Of a stretch of 64,000 bases of DNA, positions 44,350 through 55,119 are shown piece by piece. A program made the position numbers and the translations under genes. The first letter of the stretch is position 1. Each line of letters starts with the position of its first letter. The stretch is from Capsaspora owczarzaki ATCC 30864 (Eukaryota > Opisthokonta > Filasterea), in assembly GCF_000151315.2 (NCBI RefSeq), contig NW_011887304.1:186001-250000 (forward strand), read 5' to 3'. Below the pieces are notes generated by a model, which worked only from the letters and a program-made list of their open reading frames with translations, had not been told where the DNA came from and made no database searches.

Positions 44350-46392
44350 ATGGACACCTCGTCGCCAATGCGCTTGGGCGGAGACAAAATCGTTGCTTGG
44401 GCCAAAGACGCCTTCGAAGCCGACTTTGAATGCAGCGCGACGCTTGGAAAGTAAGCCAAACATCCGTCCCCCACAACCAACCAAAAGAATGCCGGGAGTT
44501 TTCAAAGCGGTATCCATGGAAGGAGTGTCATGGAACGAGAGAGAACGGAATGGCACGCGGTGGTAGTCGAGTGGGTCATGGATTGGGATTGCTTTCAAAC
44601 TGTTTGCAGATTTCCCGTCTTCGCCGCTTCCAATCCCAACCCCGCACACGCTGGCCACCCAACACTCAACCAACTCAACGGAGCACGTGCTTGCTTGCTT
44701 CTGCAACGAAAATCGAGCGACGATGGCATGAAGCGCGCGAAAGTACCACCACTTTTAGCTAGTTTGACGAACGTTGAAACCGTTTCGCTTTGAATCCGAA
44801 ACAATCCGTCCAAATGGGGAGCTGGCAACGGTTTCCAAACCGACCAGTCTCGAACCGCAGGAATGGATGACACCGAGTACTCAGATGACTTCGGACGACT
44901 AACGCTTTGGGCAATTGGGCAACAGCGAGGCAGCTGGGTTGGTTGCTGCTGCAAACTCAAACACTCACTCCATTCGTCCGCGTCTCAATTTCCCCACTCA
45001 GAGGTCGCTTCGGTATTGTCAAGCAGTGCAAAGAGCTCGCCACTGGAAAAATCTATGCCGCCAAGTTTATCGAGAAGCGCGGTCGCCGTAAAGGCTTTAC
45101 TGTGGAGCAAGCGCGGCTGGAGGTGGACATTCTGGCGTTGTGCTGCGGAATGAACAGCGAGAACGCCGAGCAGACCGGCAGCTCTGCCAACGAGATTGTA
45201 AAGCTGCACGCCGTGTACGAATCGCGCGCACAGCTCATCCTAGTCATGGATTTGGTGGATGGCGGCGAGCTGTTTGAGTGGCTCGAAAAGTACGGTCCGC
45301 TGGGCGAGGGCCGCACGCGCCATGTCATCAAGCAAGTCTTGAAGGCGCTTGCAACAGTTCACGCAAAGAACATTGTGCATCGTGACATCAAGCCAGAGAA
45401 CGTGCTCTTGGCGACGGGCGGATCTTGCCTGTGCGCGGGAGAGCCGTGGATTACCCCAGCTCTCACAACCGCTCGCATGGCAGGCTCATCCGCCTCCACA
45501 CCAACATCCTCCCCTGCAGTCCAGCGCCGGCAAGCCCAGGCACTGCCAAGCAGCTGCGTTTGCAACAAGTGGACCGCCAAGCTGGCTGATTTCGGCATGG
45601 CTCGCTTTGCCAGCAACGCTCCTCGCGATCTCGTTGGCACTCCGGCGTACTCGAGCCCGGAAGTCATTCGCTTTGAGGCAGCCGGCACTGCATCCGACAT
45701 GTGGAGTCTTGGAGTCGTGACGTATGTGCTGATGACTGGCGTGTCGCCATTCCAGGGCGACTCGGAGAACGACACGTATGCCAACGTGACGAAAGGCTAC
45801 CTCGAGTTCCCCACAGAGCTGTTTGGTGGCGCGACGGAACATGCCGTTCGCTTCATCAAGGCGCTTTTGCAACGCAATCCGGCCCGCCGTCTTTCTGCCG
45901 AGGCGGCGTTGGCCCATCCTTGGTTTGACGCAGAGCTTCCGCGACCCAAGGCCATGAACTCGTCTCTCAACGAGGCAATGATGGCGGCGGTCATCCCGTT
46001 GCCTGCATCTCCCATCAAGACCATCCTCGAGGAGGCTATGGAGTGCGAGCTGCCTGAATCCAACCCCAATTCGCCAACGATTCTATCGCCGCGCTCAATG
46101 CCGCTTCCATTCTCTCCGCTCATCTCATCGCCATTTGCCTCACCAAGTGCATCGCCGAGGATTCTGGGCAAAACCCACTCTCCGCAAACTCAGCGTGCTA
46201 GCACACCGAATTCTCCGGCATCACCAAGAATCAGGCACCACCATCGCGCAGGAGTTACCAACAGTTCGACTTCATCGCCGACGCTCGTGTATGCCGCCAA
46301 GCGTCGCCTGTCTCAAACTCTCCGACACGAGGGTTCTCCCAAGACCATCGTCGCAGGGCGATCTCACGACGCTGTTGATGAAAATGATATTC

Positions 46393-46434
<42 letters not shown>

Positions 46435-46439
46435 TGTAG
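44350..46439 (+). CDS. Ser/Thr protein kinase, CAMK-like
   Basis: Two exons (44350-44450, 45002-46439) rebuild a Lys codon at the join and give 512 residues. The intron splits the ATP loop LGKGRFGIVKQ (about 33-41). The lysine is in YAAKFIEK, the catalytic loop is IVHRDIKPEN near 158, DFG is in KLADFGMARF near 230, then GTPAYSSPEVIR and SDMWSLGVVTYVLMTGVSPF. The sequence style (GGELFEWLEKYGPL) is that of CAMK-group kinases, closest in feel to DAPK or STK17. An insert of about 55 residues, Ser/Thr/Pro-rich, separates the catalytic loop from DFG, which is unusual. The C-terminal 200 residues are Ser-Pro rich, ending in 11 glutamines and Leu. No calmodulin-binding helix is obvious. Confidence 0.9.
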
Positions 46440-46593
46440 AATGATTGGTGCATTCGAGTGTTGAAGTTAGTGTGAAGAATTCTTTTTGGGGATGGGGGAC
46501 GCTGAGATGATGTGCATATATGGATGCGTAACGGAATTGATATTGTCGAAATGAAACATGAACGGTTTATACAGCAAAGCGCAATTTTAGGAA

Positions 46594-48111
46594 TTAATAG
46601 CGGAGTCCTTCAGAGTATGATATCAGGGTCCCTTTCGCACTGATGACAATTCGAGTGTGTGGTTCTGTCATCGTGATTGCGTACGGGTCCTGTAGGATTC
46701 GACAGTGAGTGAGATTGGCGGGAAAAGTAGCAGTTTAGCACATGACTCTCACCTTTTTGACAGGCTCCTCTTTTTGAGCGACCGGCGTTACTTGACGACC
46801 GAGGAGCCGTTGTACCGTTCGGGCCTTTTCATCTTCTGCCTTCTTGGCCATGCGCAACTTGTCTTTCCGAAGCTTTTCGGATTTTCGCAGAGCGTCTTCT
46901 TCTGTGGGAAGGGTGGCTGGGGCTTTTCGAGCTGTACAGGCCACAGACAAACAAAACAATGAAATGAACAATACCTCGCAACAAGCAAAAGGGTGATCAG
47001 ATTTGAGGAACCCCTCCCTCTGAAAATAAAGCAGAAGCAAATGGAACGAGACGTACGGCGGCCAACCGGAGCTGATAACGCAGGGAGCAGGTTAGTGTCC
47101 CCTGCAGAACGCCGCGTCGCAGATGAAGAAGATGACGGCTCCTGCACGACGACGAGCAACACGTTCAAGAATCAGATCGCAGTTGGACAATGGCTTCCCG
47201 AATGAAAACAGGAACCTACCGTTTGGGTTGCTTGCACTTCCACCTCATCAGCGACCGAATCATCATCCTTGAGAAGAAGCGCAGCTCCTCGTGTGGACGA
47301 GCCGCGGATGGTGCTGTTGGATGGTTCGAGTTGGCCACGAGCATTCAGGCGACCGGCTTCCAGCGCCTGCAACCACTCCTCTTCGCTATCGGGTGCGTCC
47401 AAGTCGTCGATTCCAGCACTAGCTTTGCCGGGTGCCTTTCGTGATCGCTTTCCTTGGTCTTCATCGAGCTTTGTACTGTCTTCTTGTTCATGTTCGGCGT
47501 CGTCGTCGTCGCTTGAGCCAGAAATGTTCTCGTCTTCGTCCTCATCATCGTCCTCCTCCATTTCGTCGTCGTCGTCGTCGTCGTCGTCTTCTTCTTCGTC
47601 TTCGTCTTCATCGTCCTCGTCCTCGTCGTCGTCTGATTCCAATCGCGCTCGTTTTACTGATGATGCACCACCAGAAAAAAATCTGAGCAATTTCGACCCT
47701 TTGACTTGCCATCGAGTCATCTCCAACCTGCATGTACTCACCTCCGCCTCGACTTGCCCGCGTTGTTCCTGATGACCCTCCGGATCCACGCGCTGACTTG
47801 GCTTTGGTTGATCTCTGCTCAGCCTGGCCTCGCTTGCTGCCAATGCCCTGCGTCTGATTCTTGGGCGGCCTTCCTCGTCCTCGTCCTCGCCCTCGCCCTC
47901 GTCCTCGTCCTCGCGTGACGCGCGCTGGTCGCTCATTGTCGTCATCTTGATCATCTTGATCATCGTCTTGATCTTCCTCATCGTCGACGTCGTCCTGATC
48001 ATCGTCGTCTCGCTCTCTCGCTTCGTCCTGATCCGACGCCACAGCGCGTTCCTCATCGTTGTCGTCGTCGTCGTCGTCGTCCAGCTCAACCCGTCGCCTT
48101 CGTGGTGGCAT
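46594..48111 (-). CDS. INO80B: INO80 complex subunit B / IES2-like chromatin protein
   Basis: Five exons (48111-47742, 47656-47220, 47141-47057, 46931-46753, 46689-46594) give 388 residues with every phase matching. The N-terminus alternates basic (MPPRRRR) and Asp-rich tracts, then an RG-repeat (TRGRGRGRGR), which is typical of nucleic-acid-binding chromatin proteins. A second acidic block precedes EEEWLQALEAGRLNARGQL. The diagnostic part is LPTEEDALRKSEKLRKDKLR followed by EKARTVQRLLGRQ, which fits the PAPA-1 conserved region of INO80B/Ies2. Ies2 activates the INO80 nucleosome remodeller in the nucleus. The end, TEPHTRIVISAKGTLISYSE, lacks the HIT zinc finger of animal INO80B, as in yeast Ies2. 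Confidence 0.8.
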
Positions 48112-48366
48112 TTTGTTTGTTGCAAGTGTTTGACTCGAGCTTTTTGCTCTGATGTTGGTCTTTGACTTGGAGTGACTGTCAATCTGAGACTGAAATTTGG
48201 CTCGAAATGGAACGCTTTTATTCTTGCTTTCTGAGAAATACAAAGAAGCGAGTTGAACGAAAAGACACGAATATCCAAACTCCGGCTCACTTGTAGGGAT
48301 GAGACATTGAATGACGAGACTACATTACAAGCAGTCCTTGTTTGTTTGTCTGAAACAGTTCCACCA

Positions 48367-50157
48367 ATGCTGTCGTATGAGAGTATGACTGAGAGGCAGC
48401 GCCAGTTGTATGACAGGGTCAATAACACAAGGAATCTAAATCTATCGTGAGAGGAAAACCAACCCTCCCCCTGCGTTGATTGGAAACCAGTGGTGGCAGC
48501 TCGCGTGCTTACAACGTGAATTGAACGACCAGGCGGTGCCAGAGCCAAATTGGCGATGCTGAAGCGCAGGCGATTGCTGAGGCACTCAAAGTGAACTCAA
48601 CCGTGACGACGGTTGTGTAAGGCCAAATCACTTTGACTGAACGCATGTGAGCAGCGAGAGTGCTCACTGATCAAGGGGGGGGGGCGGTAATGGACACAGG
48701 CTGTGGTACAATCAGATTGGCGATGCTGGAGCTCAGGCGTTTGCTGAAGCACTCAAAGTGAACACGACGATGGAGAGGCTCTAGTAAGTCATTTCACTTT
48801 GACTGATGGATGTGCGTGGGTAGTCCAACGGAGGGCGTTAAAAGTGCTCACTGATGAACAGCTTGGGCGGGAATCTGATTGGTGATGCTGGCGCTCAAGC
48901 AATTGCCGAGGCACTCAAAGTTAACACGACGCTGCCGATGCTCTAGTCAGGCATCTCACTTTGACTGATGTTTTGGGAGTGAGTGACTTCAGCTGAGGGC
49001 GTTAGGAATGCTTACAAGTGAAGAGGGGGGGGGCTGGGAAACCGACAGTCTGAGTGATAACCAGATTCAAGATGCCGGAGCGCAGGCAATCGCAGAAGCG
49101 CTCAAAGTGAACACGACAGTGACTGTGCTTGGGTAAGAATGCATCTCACTCTTGACTGATGGATGTAGTAGCTGATTTCAGCAGAGGGTATTTAGAGTGG
49201 CTCACTGGGTGGGACAGTTTGGACCGGAATCTGATTGCCGACGCTGGAGCGCACGCGATGGCTGAGGCACTCAAAGTGAAGAAAACGTGGACTGAGCTCG
49301 AGTAAGTTGTTGCTCGCCTTGCTCGTCGCGGTCGCTGAACCAGAGCGAGCGAACGAGCGATACCGTACTACGTTGTTCTTCTGCTCACCTGCTGAGCAAC
49401 AGTCTATCAGGGAATTGCATTGGCAAAGTTGGCGTTCAAGCGCTTGAGGAGATTTGCAAGACCAACTGCGATCCTGCCGTTGAGTAAGTTGTTCTTTGAC
49501 CAACGAGAGCCGTCGCTGCACACGGAATGTTCCGATCCTCGCGCGAATGGAGTGGCCCTTGCGAACTGCTCATTTATACGGATCGTTCGTGGGATGCACA
49601 GCTTCCGCTGCCAGATAAACCCTCTTGCATTTGGCTACCTTCCACGCTGCGCAAGTGCCGAAGAGCTTCAGACTGTGTTTCACTTGCTGAGTAGCGGGCC
49701 GGACCTGCAGGATCAATCTGCATCGCTACCAGTGCTACCAGCAGAGATTGCGGAGCGCATTATGGACGAAGCGCATTACTGGCAAGGCGTGAAGTACACC
49801 AAGCGAGATTGGCTTCGTGACTGCACCAACGAGCATTTCAAGGTCACACTGCCTCAAGGCATCGACGGACCGTCAATCCGCGTGAAGGCCATTCGGGTGC
49901 TTCTTGATAGGTGGGAAGATTCCAAGGCCGCAGCGAGCTGCGTGTTTGATTTGATTGTTCAAGATGAGCAAGGTGTTGTTCGATCCGAGTTGTCTGTGAC
50001 ACCAAATTGCGTCGATTCGACCGTTGAGCTTGGGACACTTTTGCCAGCCAGTCATCCGATCATCCGACAGATGCGCGGGGGTTGGCAGGTGAGAGCTCAA
50101 CAAGACAAGTTTACCGATTCCGTGCGATCCTCCTGGCTTTATGTCGGCTACATCTGA
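48367..50157 (+). CDS. Leucine-rich-repeat protein encoded by a tandem exon array
   Basis: Eight exons (starts 48367, 48533, 48700, 48862, 49049, 49218, 49403, 49602) give 378 residues. Exons 2-6 are each exactly 84 nt and exon 7 is 81 nt. All split codons after the second base, and each encodes one 28-residue repeat of the ribonuclease-inhibitor kind (consensus L-x-x-N-x-IGDAGAQAIAEALK). Apparent TAG codons at repeat ends fall in CTA/GTAAGT donors, so they are not stops. Exon 1 encodes MLSYESMTERQRQLYDRV and the first Leu strand. The last exon (185 residues) starts near FGYLPRCASAEEL and contains LPAEIAERIMDEAHYW, then a beta-rich region ending SSWLYVGYI. I do not recognise that domain. Such proteins bind other proteins; the target is unknown. 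Confidence 0.82.
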
Positions 50158-50336
50158 GCGACGGTCTCTCTGGCATGTTTTGTTTTTGGGGATGCACAAA
50201 TGCTTGTTAAGCTTGACAATGAATGGAGAGTTCCCGATCATTGTTCAAGCAAAGCCAGCGTTGTCTGAAAACAAAGACTTTTAGCCCATTCTTTTTTTTT
50301 TTTGGAGTTTGTTGCAGATTTTTCAGCCATTGTGCA

Positions 50337-53300
50337 ATGTCGACCAGCAGCGCTTCCACAGCGGCCGCGTCTGCCGCCAAGCACGAGTGGTTTGCACAGC
50401 CGTCACCTTCGTCATCTGCGTCTACACCTTCGCCAGCCTCAGCTTCAGCGGCAGGGGCGCTGGACGACCGCATGCGGCGCATACGGAACTTTTGCGTCCT
50501 GGCGCATGTGGACCATGGCAAGACCACGCTGTGCGACGCCCTCATCGCATCCAACGGCGTCATCTCGCAGAAGATGGTCGGATTTCGCTATCTCGACAGG
50601 TGAGAGGACAAAAGCCCGGCTCGCACGAGACGACAGACCGACTGTTGCCTGCATTGACCTTACGATTGCACAATCACTCACTCACTCACTCACTCACTCA
50701 CTCGTTTCACCCGTTCACATACGACTTTGGACACAGTCTTCCTGAAGAGCAGGATCGCTTGATCACAATGAAAGCAAACGCCATCTCACTCACATTCAAG
50801 CAAGGTAAGCAAACAAACAAACAAACAAACAATCTCAGAATTCGATTTTGAGCTTGCAAACTCAGAATGTAGCGCACTCACAAACGAAACAACCGTCCCT
50901 GGTTCCTTGAAACTTTGTTGACGGCAGACGACAAGACACATCTGCTCAATCTCATCGACTCGCCTGGCCACGTCGACTTTTCGTCGGAAGTGTCGACAGC
51001 CGTGCGCTTGTCGGATGGCGCTGTTGTGCTCGTGGACGTGGTCGAGGGTGTTTGCCCTCAGACCCATGCAGTGTTGCGTCAGGCTTGGCTCGAGGGCATC
51101 AAACCCGTTTTAGTGCTCAACAAAATGGACCGGTTGATTCTGGAGCTGCAAATGACGCCTCTCGAAGCCCATCGCCAACTCCAGCGCATTCTCGAGCAGG
51201 TACCGCTTTTGTTTTTTTGCGATGCTTTTGAGCCCTGGCTGCTCGCACGCTGTCCCGGCTGCACCAGCCAACTCTATTCAATTCGTGCACTCACTCTCCC
51301 CTTCGATTCGTTTTCGTTTCAGGTCAATGCAATCACCGCTTCCCTCTTCACCGCAGAACTCATGAAGAAAGCAGCCGAGCAGGCCGAACTGCGCAAGCTC
51401 CACCAACAAGAACAGGCAGACGAGTCGCCAGAGGCGCGCGTGTTTGACTGGTCTCTCGAGGAGCAGGACGACACCGCCTTGTACTTTTCTCCGGATCAAG
51501 GAAACGTTGTTTTCGCATCCGTGTATGACGGATGGGGCTTTGGTGTGGAGCATTTTGCACAGCTGTACGCCCGCAAGCTGGGCATCAAGCCCGACATTCT
51601 TCGTCAAACGCTGTGGGGCGATTACTACCTCAACACAAAGACCAAGCGCATCCACGCCAACGCCCTGGCCCAAGACCGCAAGCCAATGTTTGTGCAGTTT
51701 GTTCTCGACAACATCTGGGCCGTGTACGACGCCGTCATGAATCCAAACCGCGACCAGGCCAAGCTCGACAAGATCATTTCCACGCTCGGACTGACGCTCA
51801 ATCAGCGAGACATGAAGAGCAAGCAGCCGCGAGTGCAACTCCAAGCGGTTTGCGGCGCGTGGCTTCCCGTTGCGCCTGCCGTCATGTCGATGATTTGTCA
51901 GTGTTTGCCGTCGCCCGTCACGCTGGCGCCTGAGCGAGTGCGTCACTTGTTGTATGCCGGTCAACCCGCTGCTTCTTTTGGCGATGCTTCTCGCGCCCTT
52001 GAACCGTTTGTCGCCTCGCCGGCCCAACCTCCTGCCGAGAACGCCACCACGACGCCCACGATTGCCTTCATCTCCAAGATGGTTGCCTTCGACCGCCGGG
52101 CACTTCCATTAGCGTTTGGTGGGCAACGACGACCGGGCGCTGTCACGCAGCCGGCTGTCGTTCCTGCCGTTGCCGAGCACGAGGTCGAGCGTCGCCGAGA
52201 GATTGCCCGTCAAATGCGCGAGCAAAAGAGTGCCAACGCAACCCCGTCCCCCGCCAGCCCTGCAGCTGGAGCGCACCAAGAGCTTGACGCCATCCCATTG
52301 CCGCTTGTCGGAGCAACCGTGGGTCCCGCGCCCGACGTTGGGCCAGCCCCTGTACCTCTCTCGGCAGAAGTGTTTGTCGCGTACGCTCGAGTCTTTTCTG
52401 GCGCGCTGTATTGCGGTCAGACCATCAACGTTCTGTCGCCAAAGTACCAACCCATTCCTGGCGGCGAGGCAGCCAACAGCGAGTCTCTTCCCCCGTATGC
52501 GAGCACTGCCACCATTCAGCAACTGTTCGTCATCATGGGTCGCGAATTGGAGCCCGTAACCTATGCCCCTGCAGGCACGCTTGTGGGAATTCTTGGGCTC
52601 GAAGGACATGTGCTCAAGTCGGCCACCTTGTCCTCTACCTTGTCCTGCCCATCATTCGGAGCCATGCACATGGAGGCCGCGCCGATCGTTCGTGTTGCTC
52701 TCGAACCGCAAAACCTGTCGCAGCTGGCCCAACTCAAGGAAGGACTGCGCCTGCTCAACCAAGCCGACCCGTGCGTGGAGGTCTTGGTGCAAGAAACGGG
52801 CGAGCACGTCATTGTTACTGCGGGTGAAGTGCACCTGGAGCGTTGCCTGAACGACTTGCGCGATCGATATGCGAAAATCCCAATCAACGTCTCCAAGCCC
52901 ATCGTGCCCTTCCGCGAGACCGTCGTCCCTCCACCGCAACACGATGAAGTTGGCGAGCTCATTGCCAACCAGGCTGTCAAGGAACTGCAGCCGCAGCAAT
53001 CGCAGCAGCAACCCTACCAGGTGGATACCTCGGCGAATGTGCCGTTCGCTGGTTTCCGCTCGACACAAAACGATACGCGCAACGCTAGCGTCCCCACCAG
53101 TGGCACGCAAAGCGCCCGGCGCAGTGCCGCAACCAGCGGCCACGCATCCGACGACGAGGATGAGGATGCAACAGACGACAAGAGTGGAGGCAAGCGTCAG
53201 TTGAGTGAAACGGAGGTCGCGATCGACGACGTCCTCACCGACCTGGTGCAACACCAGGCTACCCAGCAGCAGAGTCAGACAAAGTCGTCTCGCATGCTGC

Positions 53301-54559
53301 GGTTGCCCGACAATTGTGTGGAGGTTGAGACGGCCAACAAGTTGTGCCGCCTTCGTGTTCGGGCCGTGCCGCTTCCGCCGGCAGTGGTTGCCGTACTCGA
53401 GCAGTATGCGCCTGTTCTGCGACTGCTCATGAACGTTGCATCGCCCAATGCATCATCTTCGTCGAGTGCGATTTTGGGCGATGGCGGTATCGCCGACAGT
53501 CTCGAGAGCATGAGCAAGCTCAAGGAAGATCTCGCCAAGGCCTTTGAAAGCGTTGCACGAGATCCCGAGCACCGTGCGCAAGGCTGGTCTGCCGCAACGG
53601 TTGAGTCCATCTGGTCTCTGGGCCCCCGCCGCGTCGGTCCCAACATTTTGTTCAACCGCGTGCCGGGATTGAGCGCTCCTGCGTTCAAGAGTCTGTGGAC
53701 GCGTGTTGCGGACAAACTCCAAGCCTTGCGGAACCCAGAGTCTGCGCAACAGCAGCAGCAGCAGCAGCAGCGTTCTGCCAATGGAGGATCTGCCATCACA
53801 AGCGCTGCTGATTTGAACGACGAGCAGCGAACCTTGCTCACGCAGCGTACGTCCGAGGTGGACAACTCTATTGTGCAAGGTTTCCAGCTTGCGACCCTTG
53901 CGGGCCCCCTCTGCGAAGAGCCCATGGTTGGCGTTGCGTTCGCCGTCGAGGCCATTTCCTTTTCGGCAACCCCTACCTCCGCGGTGCCAGCTGCGGCAGA
54001 TGGCGCAATGATGGACGAGAGTGCCACCGAGCCCACAGCGGTCGCCTCGCGCTCCAATGCCTCGTTGTCGGGCATGGTGTTGTCGGCCGTCAAAGAAGCG
54101 CTCCGCCAAGCCGTACTTGCCCAGCCTGCTCGTCTCATGATGGCCATGTACCAATGCGACGTCCAAGTCACAACCGAGTCGCTGGGCAAGCTGTACCCGG
54201 TCATTTCGCGCCGCAACGGACGCATTCTTGCCGAAGACATGAAGGAGGGCACGTCGCTCTTTCTCATCAAGGCCCTGCTGCCTGTCGTCGAAAGCTTTGG
54301 CTTTTCGGAGGAGATGCGCATCAAGACGAGCGGCGCCGCCTCCCCATTGCTCGTCTTCTCTCACTGGGAAGTGTTGCCACAAGATCCGTACTGGGTCCCA
54401 ACCACCGAAGAAGAAAAGCTGCACTATGGCGACAAGGCCGATGCCGAAAACGTGGCTCGTCGCTACATGAATGCTGTTCGTCGCCGCAAGGGCCTCCGCA
54501 TTGACGAAAAGGTCGTCGAGCATGCGGAAAAGCAGCGCACCATTTCCCGCAACAAGTAA
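50337..54559 (+). CDS. EFL1: Elongation factor-like GTPase 1 (EFL1/Ria1)
   Basis: EFL1 works with SBDS to release eIF6 from new 60S subunits in the cytoplasm. Four exons (50337-50599, 50737-50804, 50928-51199, 51323-54559) give 1,279 residues, somewhat longer than the human protein. The G-motifs are AHVDHGKTT (56-64), DSPGHVD (about 121-127) and NKMD near 174, with [10 protein letters not shown] at switch I as in EFL1. The domain II/III region includes [20 protein letters not shown], and domain IV ends with [20 protein letters not shown], as in EF-2-type factors. The C-terminus has [20 protein letters not shown] and the EFL1-like [20 protein letters not shown]. Several inserts are low-complexity, including a polyQ stretch near 53,750. 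The short N-terminal extension is Ser/Ala-rich. Confidence 0.95.
50674..50702. repeat. (TCAC)n microsatellite in EFL1 intron 1
   Basis: About seven perfect TCAC units sit inside the 137-base first intron, just before the acceptor at 50,736. They extend the pyrimidine-rich stretch. Confidence 0.9.
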
Positions 54560-55119
54560 AATGAGAGGTGAAGTGGGTTATTTTTTTTGTTTTCGTCGTG
54601 TGTGCGAGTGCAATACAGGTCTGGTTTAATGTTTGTGATTTCCGTGCATTCTGACACGCCACATCGATGAAGAGCGAGAGGCCAATGATCGGAGGGTGAA
54701 TTCGAAATGCACAAAACAAACAGAGGTACTCTCAAGCTAATCCAACCCCTTATCCTGAAACATCTTCTCCATAAACATCCCGTTCCGGACACTGATAGCA
54801 TGCTGCATGAGCTCCAGCTCCATTCATCTGCTTTCCGAATTCTGAGACAAATTCTCTGGATGATTCCAAATTCACAATCTCCACAACTCCAACCGGGCTT
54901 TCTCGCCTGCGAACACGTCACTGTTGGGTTCAGTATGCTCCAACCGTGCTCTTGGTTTCGTCTGCACTCGACACTTGTCGTTTCGATCTAATCCACAATT
55001 CTCATCGAATCTATCTCCATCTCAATCCAGTCAAGTTTTTTTTTTTTTTTTTGATTTTAATTCTTTTTTTTTTTTTTTGTATTGTTTTGCATTGCAAACA
55101 ACATCAAACAATCTCAACA
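54560..55119. other. Spacer between EFL1 and the SLMAP-like gene
   Basis: Two T homopolymers at about 55,037-55,052 and 55,065-55,078 precede the next start codon. No gene supported; EFL1 3'UTR and the SLMAP-like 5'UTR are expected. Confidence 0.4.

Noticed and set aside
46395-46439. CAG repeat as a microsatellite unrelated to coding
   Set aside because: It is in frame as the C-terminal polyglutamine of the kinase.
48600-49310. In-frame TAG/TAA triplets in the LRR region, suggesting a pseudogene
   Set aside because: Most lie at exon ends within donors such as CTA/GTAAGT; phase and exon length are preserved, so splicing explains them.
52109-54523. Long minus-strand frames (349-356 codons) opposite EFL1
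   Set aside because: Shadow of EFL1 codon bias; the plus strand carries all GTPase motifs.
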